Made by a program: the position numbers and the translations under genes. The notes under the pieces are model-generated. The model was not told where the DNA came from. It did no database searches and saw nothing but the letters and a program-made list of their open reading frames with translations. 64,000 bases of DNA, taken from the NCBI RefSeq assembly GCF_900107245.1, contig NZ_FNPG01000004.1:124001-188000 (forward strand), given 5' to 3'. Position 1 is the stretch's first letter. Every line of letters starts with the position of its first letter. This document shows positions 1 through 6,885 of this stretch, piece after piece. This DNA is from Lachnobacterium bovis DSM 14045. Lineage in GTDB: Bacteria > Bacillota > Clostridia > Lachnospirales > Lachnospiraceae.

Positions 1-1
1 C

Positions 2-148
2 TCTGATGCACAGTTCGCAGGATCTTCATCAGTTCCAGCTCACGTTGAAATGATGGGTCTTATCGGTGCTGGTAACAACCCAATGGTTGGTATGACAGTA
101 GCTGTAGCTGTATCAGTAGAAGAAGCTGCTAAAGAAGGAAGATTCTAA
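2..148 (+). CDS. GGGtGRT-like protein, C-terminal end (partial)
   Basis: The window opens inside a plus-strand reading frame that runs 48 codons to a TAA stop. The visible tail contains SSSVPAHVEMMGLIGAGNNP and ends EEAAKEGRF. This resembles from memory the C-terminus of the GGGtGRT family of Firmicutes proteins of unknown function. Codon use is clean, with a strong terminator straight after, so it is a genuine gene end and not a chance frame. The family call is only moderately sure because just the tail is present. Confidence 0.55.
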   Translation, partial: SDAQFAGSSSVPAHVEMMGLIGAGNNPMVGMTVAVAVSVEEAAKEGRF

Positions 149-210
149 TTAGTTAGAAATATTCTTTAAAATATATTGCACTGAAAGTTAAGTAGGCTTT
201 TAGTGCACGA

Positions 211-251
211 GACACCATGTATGGTATATGCCGTGCATGGTGTCTTTTTTT
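211..251 (+). terminator. Rho-independent terminator after the GGGtGRT-like gene
   Basis: GACACCATG (211-219) pairs with CATGGTGTC (236-244), followed by seven T. Its tail is also the left copy of a 13-bp repeat flanking the prophage remnant. Confidence 0.9.
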
Positions 252-254
252 GTA
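242..254 (+). repeat. 13-bp direct repeat, possible attL core
   Basis: The 13-mer GTC-T7-GTA at 242-254 recurs exactly at 5160-5172. The two copies bracket all the phage-derived sequence. Tyrosine integrases often recombine in terminator tails, and both copies sit there. Chance similarity of two T-tailed terminators is the alternative. Confidence 0.4.
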
Positions 255-366
255 ATCATTAGATTATAAAAAGTAAGTAGCAGGCAAGTAACAAGCAGGT
301 AACTTACAATTACATTAAATTAAGAAAAAATATCAAGTGATAAAAAATATACTTAGTTGTTTCTGC

Positions 367-855
367 TTAGAATTTGATTTTTTCTATTTCATTTATCAAA
401 TCAGAAATGTTACGGTGTGTATAAGTATTTTCAGTAACATCCGTTATTGCATGGCCAACGATTCTTTTTAGAACATATTCATCTATCTTATAATGTTTTG
501 CAAGAGTAATGAAAGTATGCCTTGTGTCGTGTGGTCGGTGTTTCATTTCTAAAGAGTTCATAATTTTATCAAACCTATGTTTATATTTGTCATAATTCAT
601 TGTTTGACCTGTTTGGCTTGATGTGTCAAAGAATAGTGTATATGAATTGATTTCTTTAGATTTATTAAGAGATTCTCTTACGAGAGGGAGTATGCTGTGG
701 TGAATTGGTACAATTCTATTTTTCCCAGCAGTTGTTTTATTACCGCCTATAATATATCGCTCATTTATATGTATGTTGTCTGCCTTCAAGGTTGCTAATT
801 CTTGGGGCCTAAACCCAGTATATATTCCAATTAATATCATATCTACAAAAGGCAA
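367..855 (-). pseudogene. Phage tyrosine integrase, C-terminal catalytic fragment
   Basis: This is the C-terminal 160 or so residues of a phage-type tyrosine recombinase. All catalytic residues can be seen: R16 (TGFRPQEL), a Lys near 40-45, H109 and R112 (HDTRH), H135 (GHAI) and Y145 (NTYTHR). The usual N-terminal arm-binding and core-binding domains, about 200 residues, are missing. Upstream sequence changes abruptly near 841-851 into toxin cassette 1, which lies on the opposite strand. The first codon is a TTG with no ribosome binding site, so this is a remnant cut by a rearrangement and not a working gene. Confidence 0.85.
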
Positions 856-1138
856 AGATAGATATGTACATTTGGCTAAACATTTTGCTGAGACTGGCTT
901 AAGTGAAAAGTATGTAGATGAAATAATAGATGGAATAGAGAATCCTAAGGAAATTTATTCTACAAAGGATATAAATGGTGCTATATCAAGATGCTATTTT
1001 ACAGATTACATTGACCAAACAAATCCTCAAAAGAAATTGTGCATTTTTGCAAGAAATGATATAATAACTGCATATCATATGGATAATTCAAAGATAAAGA
1101 GACTACAGAAGGGTGGAAGATTTATATGGAAAAAATAA
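841..1138 (+). pseudogene. Toxin tip 1: C-terminal domain of a phage head protein (5' end lost)
   Basis: A domain of about 95 residues from GKDRYVHLAKHF to KRLQKGGRFIWKK. The same domain recurs at 2494-2784 and 3559-3842. It has a His-containing HLAKH start and a late IITAYHM strand, which recall the BECR-type (barnase/EndoU/colicin E5/RelE-like) nuclease tips found on phage head morphogenesis proteins. That assignment is pattern-based and tentative. There is no start codon with a ribosome binding site: the 5' side joins the antisense integrase fragment. The 3' end overlaps the immunity gene by 13 bp, a tight toxin-immunity coupling. Confidence 0.6.
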
Positions 1139-1503
1139 CAAGAAAAGAAGTATTTTTTGGATATGATGACAGAGAATCATGCGAAGATTCTATTACAATT
1201 GAATTCCCAAATGTGTATCTTAGAAAAAGCAGTTGGTGTGAATATGAAGAGAATAAACATATGGATGAATATGAAGTAAATATGCAAACGGAAGATGAAC
1301 ATTTTAAAGGGTTGCCTTCATGGATGGAAATTGTAGATTATCCAGGATTAGAGCCATACATAGATGAGCCGGACTGTTTGCCTAACTTTACTTTCAGTTA
1401 TGAAGGAGACGTGGTAACATTACGAGAATTCATGAAGAAGTATGTGTTTGGTGGATTGATTAGTGAAGCAGATCAAGAAGACCCAAGTTATTGGGAAGAT
1501 TAA
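1126..1503 (+). CDS. Putative immunity protein 1
   Basis: An acidic 125-residue protein starting at an ATG inside the last codons of toxin tip 1. A GGTGGAAGA ribosome binding site lies in the toxin coding sequence. I do not recognise the fold. Its place directly behind a small toxin-like domain, the overlap, the strong acidity (it ends EADQEDPSYWED) and its repetition beside each toxin copy point to an immunity role. The first 29 and last 60 or so residues are nearly the same in all three copies; residues 30-70 differ strongly. A terminator follows. Function is inferred from context only. Confidence 0.6.
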   Translation: MEKITRKEVFFGYDDRESCEDSITIEFPNVYLRKSSWCEYEENKHMDEYEVNMQTEDEHFKGLPSWMEIVDYPGLEPYIDEPDCLPNFTFSYEGDVVTLREFMKKYVFGGLISEADQEDPSYWED

Positions 1504-1587
1504 AGATTCCCACTTGCAGTGAATAACCCCAAGATGATAAAAGATATTGTGTAAAAGAATAATGACTCCTTGAAAATAATACTTCTG

Positions 1588-1612
1588 CCACTGGTGCCTG
1601 CTAGTGGTTTTT
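1588..1612 (+). terminator. Terminator behind immunity gene 1
   Basis: CCACTGG and CTAGTGG form a 7-bp stem around a 6-nt loop, followed by five T. Equivalent hairpins follow the other two immunity copies. Confidence 0.75.
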
Positions 1613-1695
1613 GATTGTTTTTTAACTCATTTTCCCTCACTTTCTAGTTTTTCTAAGTGACTAGAGTGGTGATACTTTTCCTATTTCTTCCTTAT

Positions 1696-1731
1696 AAGGC
1701 TGATATCAGTAGATATTGGCCTTATTTTTTT
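1696..1731 (+). terminator. Second terminator-like hairpin, unit 1
   Basis: AAGGC...GATATC pairs with GATAT..GGCCTT with a small internal mismatch, followed by A and seven T. It is repeated at 3416-3451 and 4497-4532. The 1504-1888 gap otherwise holds the tRNA-like element and no gene. Confidence 0.6.
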
Positions 1732-1754
1732 AAAATTCTCTTTTAAACAAATGT

Positions 1755-1817
1755 AAGGCTAGTGATATATTGGATATCAATCTGTTAAAGATTATGGTTC
1801 GAATCCATGCTAGTCTT
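1755..1817 (+). other. tRNA-like element, copy 1
   Basis: AAGGCTAG (1755-1762) pairs with CTAGTCTT (1810-1817) as an acceptor-like stem. Inside are a D-arm-like ATAT hairpin with GG in the loop, an AATC/GATT arm with the 7-nt loop TGTTAAA, and an ATGG/CCAT arm with the 7-nt loop TTCGAAT, the T-loop signature. It lacks a variable loop, a U at position 33 and a CCA end, so it is not a normal tRNA. It stands about 90 nt upstream of the scaffold gene in both copies. Confidence 0.5.
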
Positions 1818-1904
1818 TTTTTCGTGTGGTAAACACGTTAAAAATTACCCAAGTAGAATCAACCAAGTGTGGTTGTAAAAAACAAACGAAAGGAAATGAA
1901 ATAA

Positions 1905-2150
1905 ATGTCTTTAGAAGAAATCTTAAAATCACAAGGCCTTACAGATGAACAGATTCAAAAAGTAGTTGGAGAGATGAAAAAGAACAAAATCTTTACAGCT
2001 GGCGAAGAAAATCTAGATATCAGATATTCAAAGCTTAAAGAGAAATACAATGCACTAGCTAACAAGCCTACTAGAGATGATGACACAAGCAATACAACTG
2101 TTGTTAATAAAGATTTAGCAGAACTTCAGAAAAATAGGTGGAAGTGCTAA
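1905..2150 (+). pseudogene. Phage scaffolding protein, N-terminal fragment (copy 1)
   Basis: The start MSLEEILKSQGLTDEQIQKV and the following coiled-coil-rich region look like the N-terminus of phage minor structural GP20-type scaffold proteins, which usually run to about 180-200 residues. An AAAGGAAATG ribosome binding site precedes the ATG. Homology to copy 2 stops near 2133, after AELQKN, where the sequence jumps to the C-terminal part of a head protein. The last residues (RWKC) are junction sequence, so this is a truncated gene. Confidence 0.75.
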
Positions 2151-2154
2151 AAAT

Positions 2155-2493
2155 GTGTGTAATTGTCGTTGTGCTTTGCTCCAAAGGGCAAGATGGGCAC
2201 TAGAATGGGATGAACTTCAAACATTAAAAGAACGCGCAGAGTATTTGGAATTAGACAAAACAAAGAGTTTTGAAGAGTTTAGAAAAAAATATAATGTTGC
2301 AGCACTGAAACTAGATTTGCAGATGTTTGCTAGGAAGAATGACACGTATATATCCAAAAGTAAAGTTAAAAAACTCTTAAAAAGAACATACAAAAATATG
2401 GTTACTCATATGAAGAGGTTGAACAGTGGAAAGATTATTTCGATAAAGAATTTGCAAAGGGTGTTAAAGACCCGCTATGGAAAATAATCTACA
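2155..2493 (+). pseudogene. Phage head morphogenesis (minor head) protein, 3' remnant
   Basis: The frame encodes CRCALLQRARWALEWDELQT and then KERAEYLELDKTKSFEEF. This matches from memory the region after the Cys-rich motif near the C-terminus of SPP1 gp7-like/Mu F-like head proteins in Firmicutes phages. A frameshift near 2365 moves the continuation into another frame, where it reads YEEVEQWKDYFDKEFAKG. A second one near 2490 separates this linker from toxin tip 2. The gene is therefore dead, but it shows that the toxin domain was originally the C-terminal tip of a head protein. Confidence 0.65.
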
Positions 2494-2784
2494 ATAGGCA
2501 AAGATAGATATGTACATTTGGCTAAACATTTTGCGGAGACTGGTTTAAGTGAAAAGTATATAGATGAGGTAATAGATGGAATAGAGAACCCTAAGGAGAT
2601 TTATTCAACTAAAGATAGACATGGGGCAGTATCTAGATGTTATTTTACAGATTATCTAAATCCGAAAGACTCAAAAGAAAAATTGTGTATTTTCGCAAGA
2701 AATGATATAATAACTGCATATCATATGGATAAATCAAAGATAAAGAGACTACAGAAGGGTGGAAGATTTATATGGAAGAAATAA
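2494..2784 (+). pseudogene. Toxin tip 2
   Basis: Second copy of the toxin-like domain, nearly identical to copies 1 and 3 and intact through IITAYHM to GGRFIWKK. Its upstream linker is out of frame because of an extra A at the GGCAAAGATAG junction. Copy 1 shares that extra base; copy 3 does not. It overlaps immunity gene 2 by 13 bp. Without a start codon and ribosome binding site of its own it is probably not made. Confidence 0.6.
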
Positions 2785-3137
2785 CAAGAAAAGAAGTATG
2801 GTTTGGATATGATGACTTGGAGACAACCGAAGATTCTATTACAATTGAATTTCCAAACGTTTCAGGAATGGGGTGGAAAAGTTATGACCATAAGCATCAA
2901 CAAGAATATGATGTGAATTATGAAATGACAACTAATCATCCTTTCCCCCCATCATGGTTAGAAATTGTTGATTATTCAAATTTAGAACCATACATAGATG
3001 AGCCGGACTGCTTACCTAACTTTACTTTCAGCTATGAAGGAGACGTGGTAACACTACGAGAATTCATGAAGAAGTATGTGTTTGGTGGATTGATTAGTGA
3101 AGCAGATCAAGAAGACCCAAGTTATTGGGAAGATTAA
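2772..3137 (+). CDS. Putative immunity protein 2
   Basis: A 121-residue acidic protein, a paralogue of the proteins at 1126-1503 and 3830-4207. The N-terminus (MEEITRKEVWFGYDD) and the C-terminal half are almost identical to the other copies. The centre (SGMGWKSYDHKHQQEYDVNY) is different and four residues shorter. The reading frame is intact and starts inside the toxin tip. Immunity function is inferred from position; no family was recognised. Confidence 0.6.
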   Translation: MEEITRKEVWFGYDDLETTEDSITIEFPNVSGMGWKSYDHKHQQEYDVNYEMTTNHPFPPSWLEIVDYSNLEPYIDEPDCLPNFTFSYEGDVVTLREFMKKYVFGGLISEADQEDPSYWED

Positions 3138-3221
3138 AGATTCCCCCTTGCAGTGAATAACCCCAAGATGATAAAAGATATTGTGTAAAAGAATAATGAC
3201 TACTTGAAAATAATACTTCTG

Positions 3222-3246
3222 CCACTAGTGCCTGCTAGTGGTTTTT
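3222..3246 (+). terminator. Terminator behind immunity gene 2
   Basis: Perfect 7-bp stem CCACTAG/CTAGTGG with a 6-nt loop and five T. The 3138-3465 gap also holds the second hairpin of the unit at 3416-3451 and no gene. Confidence 0.75.
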
Positions 3247-3465
3247 CCCAAATTTTAAGCCATGATGTTGTCACATTAAATGTTGAATAGTCTCCTCTGT
3301 AATTATTAATAGATAAATATTTTTGCTAGGAACATTGTTTTTTAACTCATTTTCCCTCACTTTCTAGTTTTTCTAAGTGACTAGATTGGTGAGACTTTTC
3401 CTATTTCTTCCTTATAAGGCTGATATCAATAGATATTGGCCTTATTTTTTTGAAATTCTCTTTTA

Positions 3466-3842
3466 AACAAATGAAGAGGTTGAACAATGGAAAGATTATT
3501 TCGATAAAGAATTTGCAAAGGGTGTTAAAGACCCATTAGGAAAAACAATCTACAATAGGCAAGATAGATATGTACATTTGCCTAAACATTTTGCGAAGAC
3601 TGGTTTAAGTGAAAAGTATGTAGATGAAATAATAGATGGAATAGAGAATCCTAAGGAAATTTATTCAACTAAAGATAGACATGGGGCAGTATCTAGATGT
3701 TATTTTACAGATTATCTAAATCAGAAAGACTCAAAAGAAATTGTGCATTTTTGCAAGAAATGATATAATAACTGCATATCATATGAAAAAGGATAAAATT
3801 AAAAAGTTAAAAGAAGGCGGAAGATTTATATGGAAGAAATAA
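3466..3842 (+). pseudogene. Toxin tip 3 with head-protein linker (frameshifted)
   Basis: Third copy. Here the linker (EEVEQWKDYFDKEFAKGVKD) is in frame with the toxin domain, showing the ancestral arrangement. Two bases are missing near 3740 relative to copy 2, so the frame runs into a premature stop. The rest (ARNDIITAYHMKKDKIKKLK to GGRFIWKK) continues in another frame up to the start of immunity gene 3. At the 5' side, sequence typical of the region upstream of the tRNA-like element (AAACAAATG) joins the linker directly, marking a recombination junction near 3470-3476. Confidence 0.65.
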
Positions 3843-4207
3843 CAAGAAAAGAAGTATATTTTGGATATGATGACTTGGAGACAACCGAAGATTCTATTAC
3901 AATTGAATTTCCAAACGTAACATATGGTTCTACATGTTGGACAGATTATTTTGAAAATCCACATTCAAATGAATATGATGTGCACTTAGAAACAAAGGAT
4001 GAACATTTTTATGATGTTCCAGAATGGATGGAAATTGTTGATTATTCAAATTTAGAGCCATACATAGATGAGCTGGACTGTTTGCCTAACTTTACTTTCA
4101 GTTATGAAGGAGACGTGGTAACATTACGAGAATTCATGAAGAAGTATGTGTTTGGTGGATTGATTAGTGAAGCAGATCAAGAAGACCCAAGCTATTGGGA
4201 AGATTAA
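3830..4207 (+). CDS. Putative immunity protein 3
   Basis: A 125-residue intact frame, third member of the local family. It begins MEEITRKEVYFGYDDLETTE and ends with the shared C-terminus. The centre (TYGSTCWTDYFENPHSNEYD) again differs from copies 1 and 2. One residue of the otherwise constant C-terminal half differs (IDELDC for IDEPDC). The partner toxin is frameshifted, so the immunity gene has outlived its toxin. Confidence 0.6.
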   Translation: MEEITRKEVYFGYDDLETTEDSITIEFPNVTYGSTCWTDYFENPHSNEYDVHLETKDEHFYDVPEWMEIVDYSNLEPYIDELDCLPNFTFSYEGDVVTLREFMKKYVFGGLISEADQEDPSYWED

Positions 4208-4291
4208 AGATTCCCACTTGCAGTGAATAACCCCAAGATGATAAAATATATTGTGTAAAAGAATAATGACTCCTAGGAAATAATACTTCTG

Positions 4292-4316
4292 CCACTAGTG
4301 TCTGCTAGTGGTTTTT
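4292..4316 (+). terminator. Terminator behind immunity gene 3
   Basis: CCACTAG/CTAGTGG stem with five T, as in the other units. The 4208-4705 gap holds in order this terminator, the hairpin at 4497-4532 and the second tRNA-like element; there is no gene. Confidence 0.75.
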
Positions 4317-4555
4317 GATTGTTTTTTCCAAGTTTTAATCCATGATGTTGTCATATTAAATGTTGAATAGTCTCCTCTGTAATTATTAATAGATAAATAT
4401 TTTTGCTAGGAACATTGTTTTTTTACTCATTTTCCCTCACTTTCTAGTTTTTGTAAGTGACTAGAGTGGTGAGACTTTTCCTATTTCTTCCATGATAAGG
4501 CTGATATCAGTAGATATTGGCCTTATTTTTTTGAAATTCTCTTTTAAACAAATGT

Positions 4556-4618
4556 AAGGCTAGTGATATATTGGATATCAATCTGTTAAAGATTATGGTT
4601 CGAATCCATGCTAGTCTT
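4556..4618 (+). other. tRNA-like element, copy 2
   Basis: Identical in sequence to the element at 1755-1817, including the TTCGAAT loop and the AAGGCTAG/CTAGTCTT closing stem, again followed by T and the scaffold gene. Confidence 0.5.
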
Positions 4619-4705
4619 TTTTTCGTGTGGTAAACACGTTAAAAATTACCCAAGTAGAATCAACCAAGTGTGGTTGTAAAAAACAAACGAAAGGAAATGA
4701 TAAAA

Positions 4706-5062
4706 ATGTCTTTAGAAGAAATTTTGAAATCGCAAGGCCTTACAGATGAACAGATCCAAAAAGTAGTTGGAGAGATGAAACAGAACAAAATCTTTACAGC
4801 TGGCGAAGAAAATCTAGATATCAGATATTCAAAGCTTAAAGAAAAATACAATGCACTAGCTAACAAGCCTACTGGAGATGATGACACAAGCAATACAACT
4901 GTTACTGATAAAGAGTTAGCAGAACTTCAGAAAAAAGTGAAAGAATATGAAGCAACAGTAAATGTTCAAACTCAAGCATTAGCAGAAGCTAAAAAAGAAA
5001 GTGCGATTAAGATGGCATTAGTTTCATCAAAAGCAAAAACTACAGATATTGACTACTTATGA
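4706..5062 (+). pseudogene. Phage scaffolding protein (copy 2, C-terminally truncated)
   Basis: 118 codons starting MSLEEILKSQGLTDEQIQKV, chosen over an upstream TTG because AAAGGAAATGA lies at the right distance from this ATG. It continues through a predicted coiled coil (AELQKKVKEYEATVNVQTQA) and stops after TTDIDYL. GP20-type scaffolds usually go on for another 60-90 residues, so the gene is probably cut where phage sequence ends. It is the last phage-like feature before the right 13-bp repeat. Confidence 0.7.
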
Positions 5063-5126
5063 ATTAGTAATTCTTTTTTAATATAATAAAATGGGATAAA
5101 GAGTGATTCTTTATTCCATGCACAAG

Positions 5127-5169
5127 AGGCGTTATGTGTGATGATATATTACACGTAGCGTCTTTTTTT
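5127..5169 (+). terminator. Terminator at the right end of the prophage remnant
   Basis: AGGCGTTATGTGT pairs with ACACGTAGCGTCT through a 13-bp stem with three G-T wobbles, then T7. Confidence 0.85.
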
Positions 5170-5172
5170 GTA
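5160..5172 (+). repeat. 13-bp direct repeat, possible attR core
   Basis: Exact copy of 242-254 (GTC-T7-GTA), in the tail of the 5127-5169 terminator. Confidence 0.4.
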
Positions 5173-5203
5173 TTAAAGTATTTTTCTTATCTACAAGTAA
5201 TGA

Positions 5204-5209
5204 TATAAT
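5204..5209 (+). promoter_or_regulatory. Candidate -10 box upstream of the GH5 gene
   Basis: TATAAT about 90 bp before the GH5 start. No convincing -35 box is seen. Confidence 0.3.
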
Positions 5210-5297
5210 AAACTTATATCATTTATTAACTTTACAGGACAATATTTTTTAAAGGTTCTAAATTAATTTTGAACAGGAAAAAGGAGGACATTGGCCT

Positions 5298-6380
5298 ATG
5301 AAGAGAGTGGGTATTATAAGACAGGGATTAGCGTTTCTCATATTAGTTTCTATTTTAGTGTTATTAGTGAAATTTGATTGTATTTTTGCAACAAAGGGTA
5401 CCTCACAAGCAGTTGATACAGGTGCTTCAGAATTAGTAAGCAAGTTAAAAGTAGGTTGGAATCTTGGAAATAGTTTAGATGCTGTTTCAAAGAATCAAGG
5501 CTATAAATTAGATACAGAAACACTGTGGGGAAATCCAAAAGTCACAAAAAAGCTTATTCATTCTGTTAAAAAAAATGGTTTTTCATCAATTCGAATTCCT
5601 GTAACTTACTACAATCATCTTGATTCAAATGGTAAAATTGATACGAGATGGTTAGCAAGGGTTAAAGAAGTTGTAAATTATGCCTTAGCTGAAAAATTAT
5701 ATGTAATAATCAATGTGCATCATGATGCAGGGCTAAGTGATAAATATAGATGGATTTATTCAGATGAGGTTACATATGACATTGATAAAAATAATTTAAT
5801 GAATTTATGGTCTCAGATTGCTAAATATTTCAAAAACGAGGGTAGCAGACTACTTTTTGAATCAACGAACGAAATAATGGACAGGGAAAAAAACTGGGCC
5901 TGGAGTTATAAACAAAATTTTGGTGTTACAGCAAAACTTCATAATGAATTTATAAAAACTGTACGTGCAACTGGTGGAAAAAATGCTACACGTTATTTTG
6001 TTTTACCAACATATGCCGCAAGCTCTGATGAAGAGGAAATAAGGCAGATACTAAATTATGAATACGAAGATACTCAGAAAAATCATCTTATAATGTCGGT
6101 TCATTGTTATAAAACAGATATTGATACAATAGCAAAAATAATGAACAGATTAGGAAAATACAGCAAGAAGTATAATGTTCCAGTAATTATGGATGAATTT
6201 GGTGTAAAAAATGATATAACAAGTTCAAAAGGTTTGTCACTTGTGAAAAAGTATCGAGAAAAAGCACTAGAAAATGGAGTAGTTTTGTTTTGGTGGGATA
6301 ATGGAAGTGAATATGGATTATTTGATAGAACAACAGGAGAAGTTAAAAACAAGAAAGTAATTGATATATTAACAAAATAG
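5298..6380 (+). CDS. Secreted/anchored GH5 endoglucanase (CcsZ-like)
   Basis: A 360-residue beta-1,4-glucanase-type enzyme. An N-terminal signal/anchor helix (residues about 9-30) precedes a GH5 barrel with KVGWNLGNSLDA, RIPVTYY and VHHD. The acid/base is E192 (STNEIM) and the nucleophile E300 (MDEFG). An AAGGAGG site stands 10 nt before the ATG. Cellulose operons commonly carry such a glucanase (BcsZ in Gram-negatives, CcsZ in Clostridioides), which trims the nascent chain. Its place beside the synthase locus suggests that role rather than plant-fibre digestion: it has no carbohydrate-binding module or dockerin. A terminator separates it from cotH, so it is probably its own transcript. Confidence 0.9.
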   Translation: MKRVGIIRQGLAFLILVSILVLLVKFDCIFATKGTSQAVDTGASELVSKLKVGWNLGNSLDAVSKNQGYKLDTETLWGNPKVTKKLIHSVKKNGFSSIRIPVTYYNHLDSNGKIDTRWLARVKEVVNYALAEKLYVIINVHHDAGLSDKYRWIYSDEVTYDIDKNNLMNLWSQIAKYFKNEGSRLLFESTNEIMDREKNWAWSYKQNFGVTAKLHNEFIKTVRATGGKNATRYFVLPTYAASSDEEEIRQILNYEYEDTQKNHLIMSVHCYKTDIDTIAKIMNRLGKYSKKYNVPVIMDEFGVKNDITSSKGLSLVKKYREKALENGVVLFWWDNGSEYGLFDRTTGEVKNKKVIDILTK

Positions 6381-6601
6381 GATTAAAACGTGAATTCTCA
6401 TGAAAACATGCAACAAATTGACTACTATATTGCGATGAAATGACAAATTGGTAATTTTTCGAAAAAGATTCTTTTTTAAGTAAAGAATAAATTTTCGCTA
6501 GAAACTACGGAAATTAAAAAAACATTTTCTATTAGTCAATGAATTGCACAAGAAGAATTAAATGATAATTTCCAGTATAGACAAATACTGACGGTAATTA
6601 T

Positions 6602-6638
6602 AACAAAAAATCACTCTTATATGAGTGATTTTTTTGTT
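6602..6638 (+). terminator. Terminator after the GH5 gene
   Basis: AAAAATCACTC and GAGTGATTTTT form a symmetric stem with a 6-nt loop and T-rich tail. It could work in both directions. The remainder of 6381-6601 holds nothing recognisable. Confidence 0.85.
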
Positions 6639-6687
6639 AAAAACATGGATTTTAGTAAAAACATATAGCAATATAAAAAATATATGA

Positions 6688-6693
6688 TATAAT
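6688..6693 (+). promoter_or_regulatory. Candidate -10 box of the cotH operon
   Basis: TATAAT preceded by AT-rich sequence. A start near 6700 would give a leader of about 185 nt before cotH. Confidence 0.4.
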
Positions 6694-6720
6694 TTTGCAT
6701 GTTGTAAGATTTGTTACCAA

Positions 6721-6855
6721 TTTTACAATTATAAAATGGGATATAGAGTTATGTATAGCATGGGGATATTTTACAATTATATAAAGTACGCTCATAGGCG
6801 TAGTTATATTTTCATCGACTATAATTAGTTTGAAACTTTTTAAGTCGATTTTTTT
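6721..6855 (+). promoter_or_regulatory. Structured cotH leader with a terminator-like hairpin
   Basis: The leader has a direct repeat TTTTACAATTATA (6721-6733 and 6769-6781), a small hairpin TACGC/GCGTA (6787-6802) and a terminator-like hairpin ATCGACT/AGTCGAT (6814-6820 with 6843-6849) followed by six T. The terminator stands 30 nt before the cotH start, so transcription may be attenuated. I could not match it to a known riboswitch class. Confidence 0.45.
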
Positions 6856-6885
6856 ATACATACTAAATACAAGTAAGGGGAAATT

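Noticed and set aside
773-1138. Open frame starting inside the antisense integrase and running into toxin tip 1
   Set aside because: The first 25 or so codons are the reverse strand of the integrase fragment and have no ribosome binding site. Only the part from about 841 matches the other toxin copies.
1755-1817. A normal tRNA gene
   Set aside because: The T-loop is perfect, but there is no variable loop, position 33 is not U, the arms are short and the 3' end runs into T instead of CCA. Kept as a tRNA-like element only.
851-4316. CRISPR array
   Set aside because: The repeats are roughly 0.7-1 kb coding units in three imperfect copies, with no short regular repeat-spacer pattern.
3779-4893. 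Minus-strand frames opposite immunity gene 3 and scaffold copy 2
   Set aside because: Low-complexity shadows of coding genes on the other strand, without start signals.
367-5062. A functional, inducible prophage
   Set aside because: No complete structural, replication or lysis genes; the integrase and scaffold genes are truncated and the head gene survives only as its 3' end.
6652-6861. Minus-strand 69-codon frame in the cotH leader
   Set aside because: It overlaps promoter and terminator structures and has no ribosome binding site or recognisable protein features.
6694-6885. c-di-GMP-I riboswitch before cotH
   Set aside because: The expected conserved core (a GACGCAAAG-like block with a GAAA tetraloop) was not found; the TACGC/GCGTA hairpin alone is not enough.
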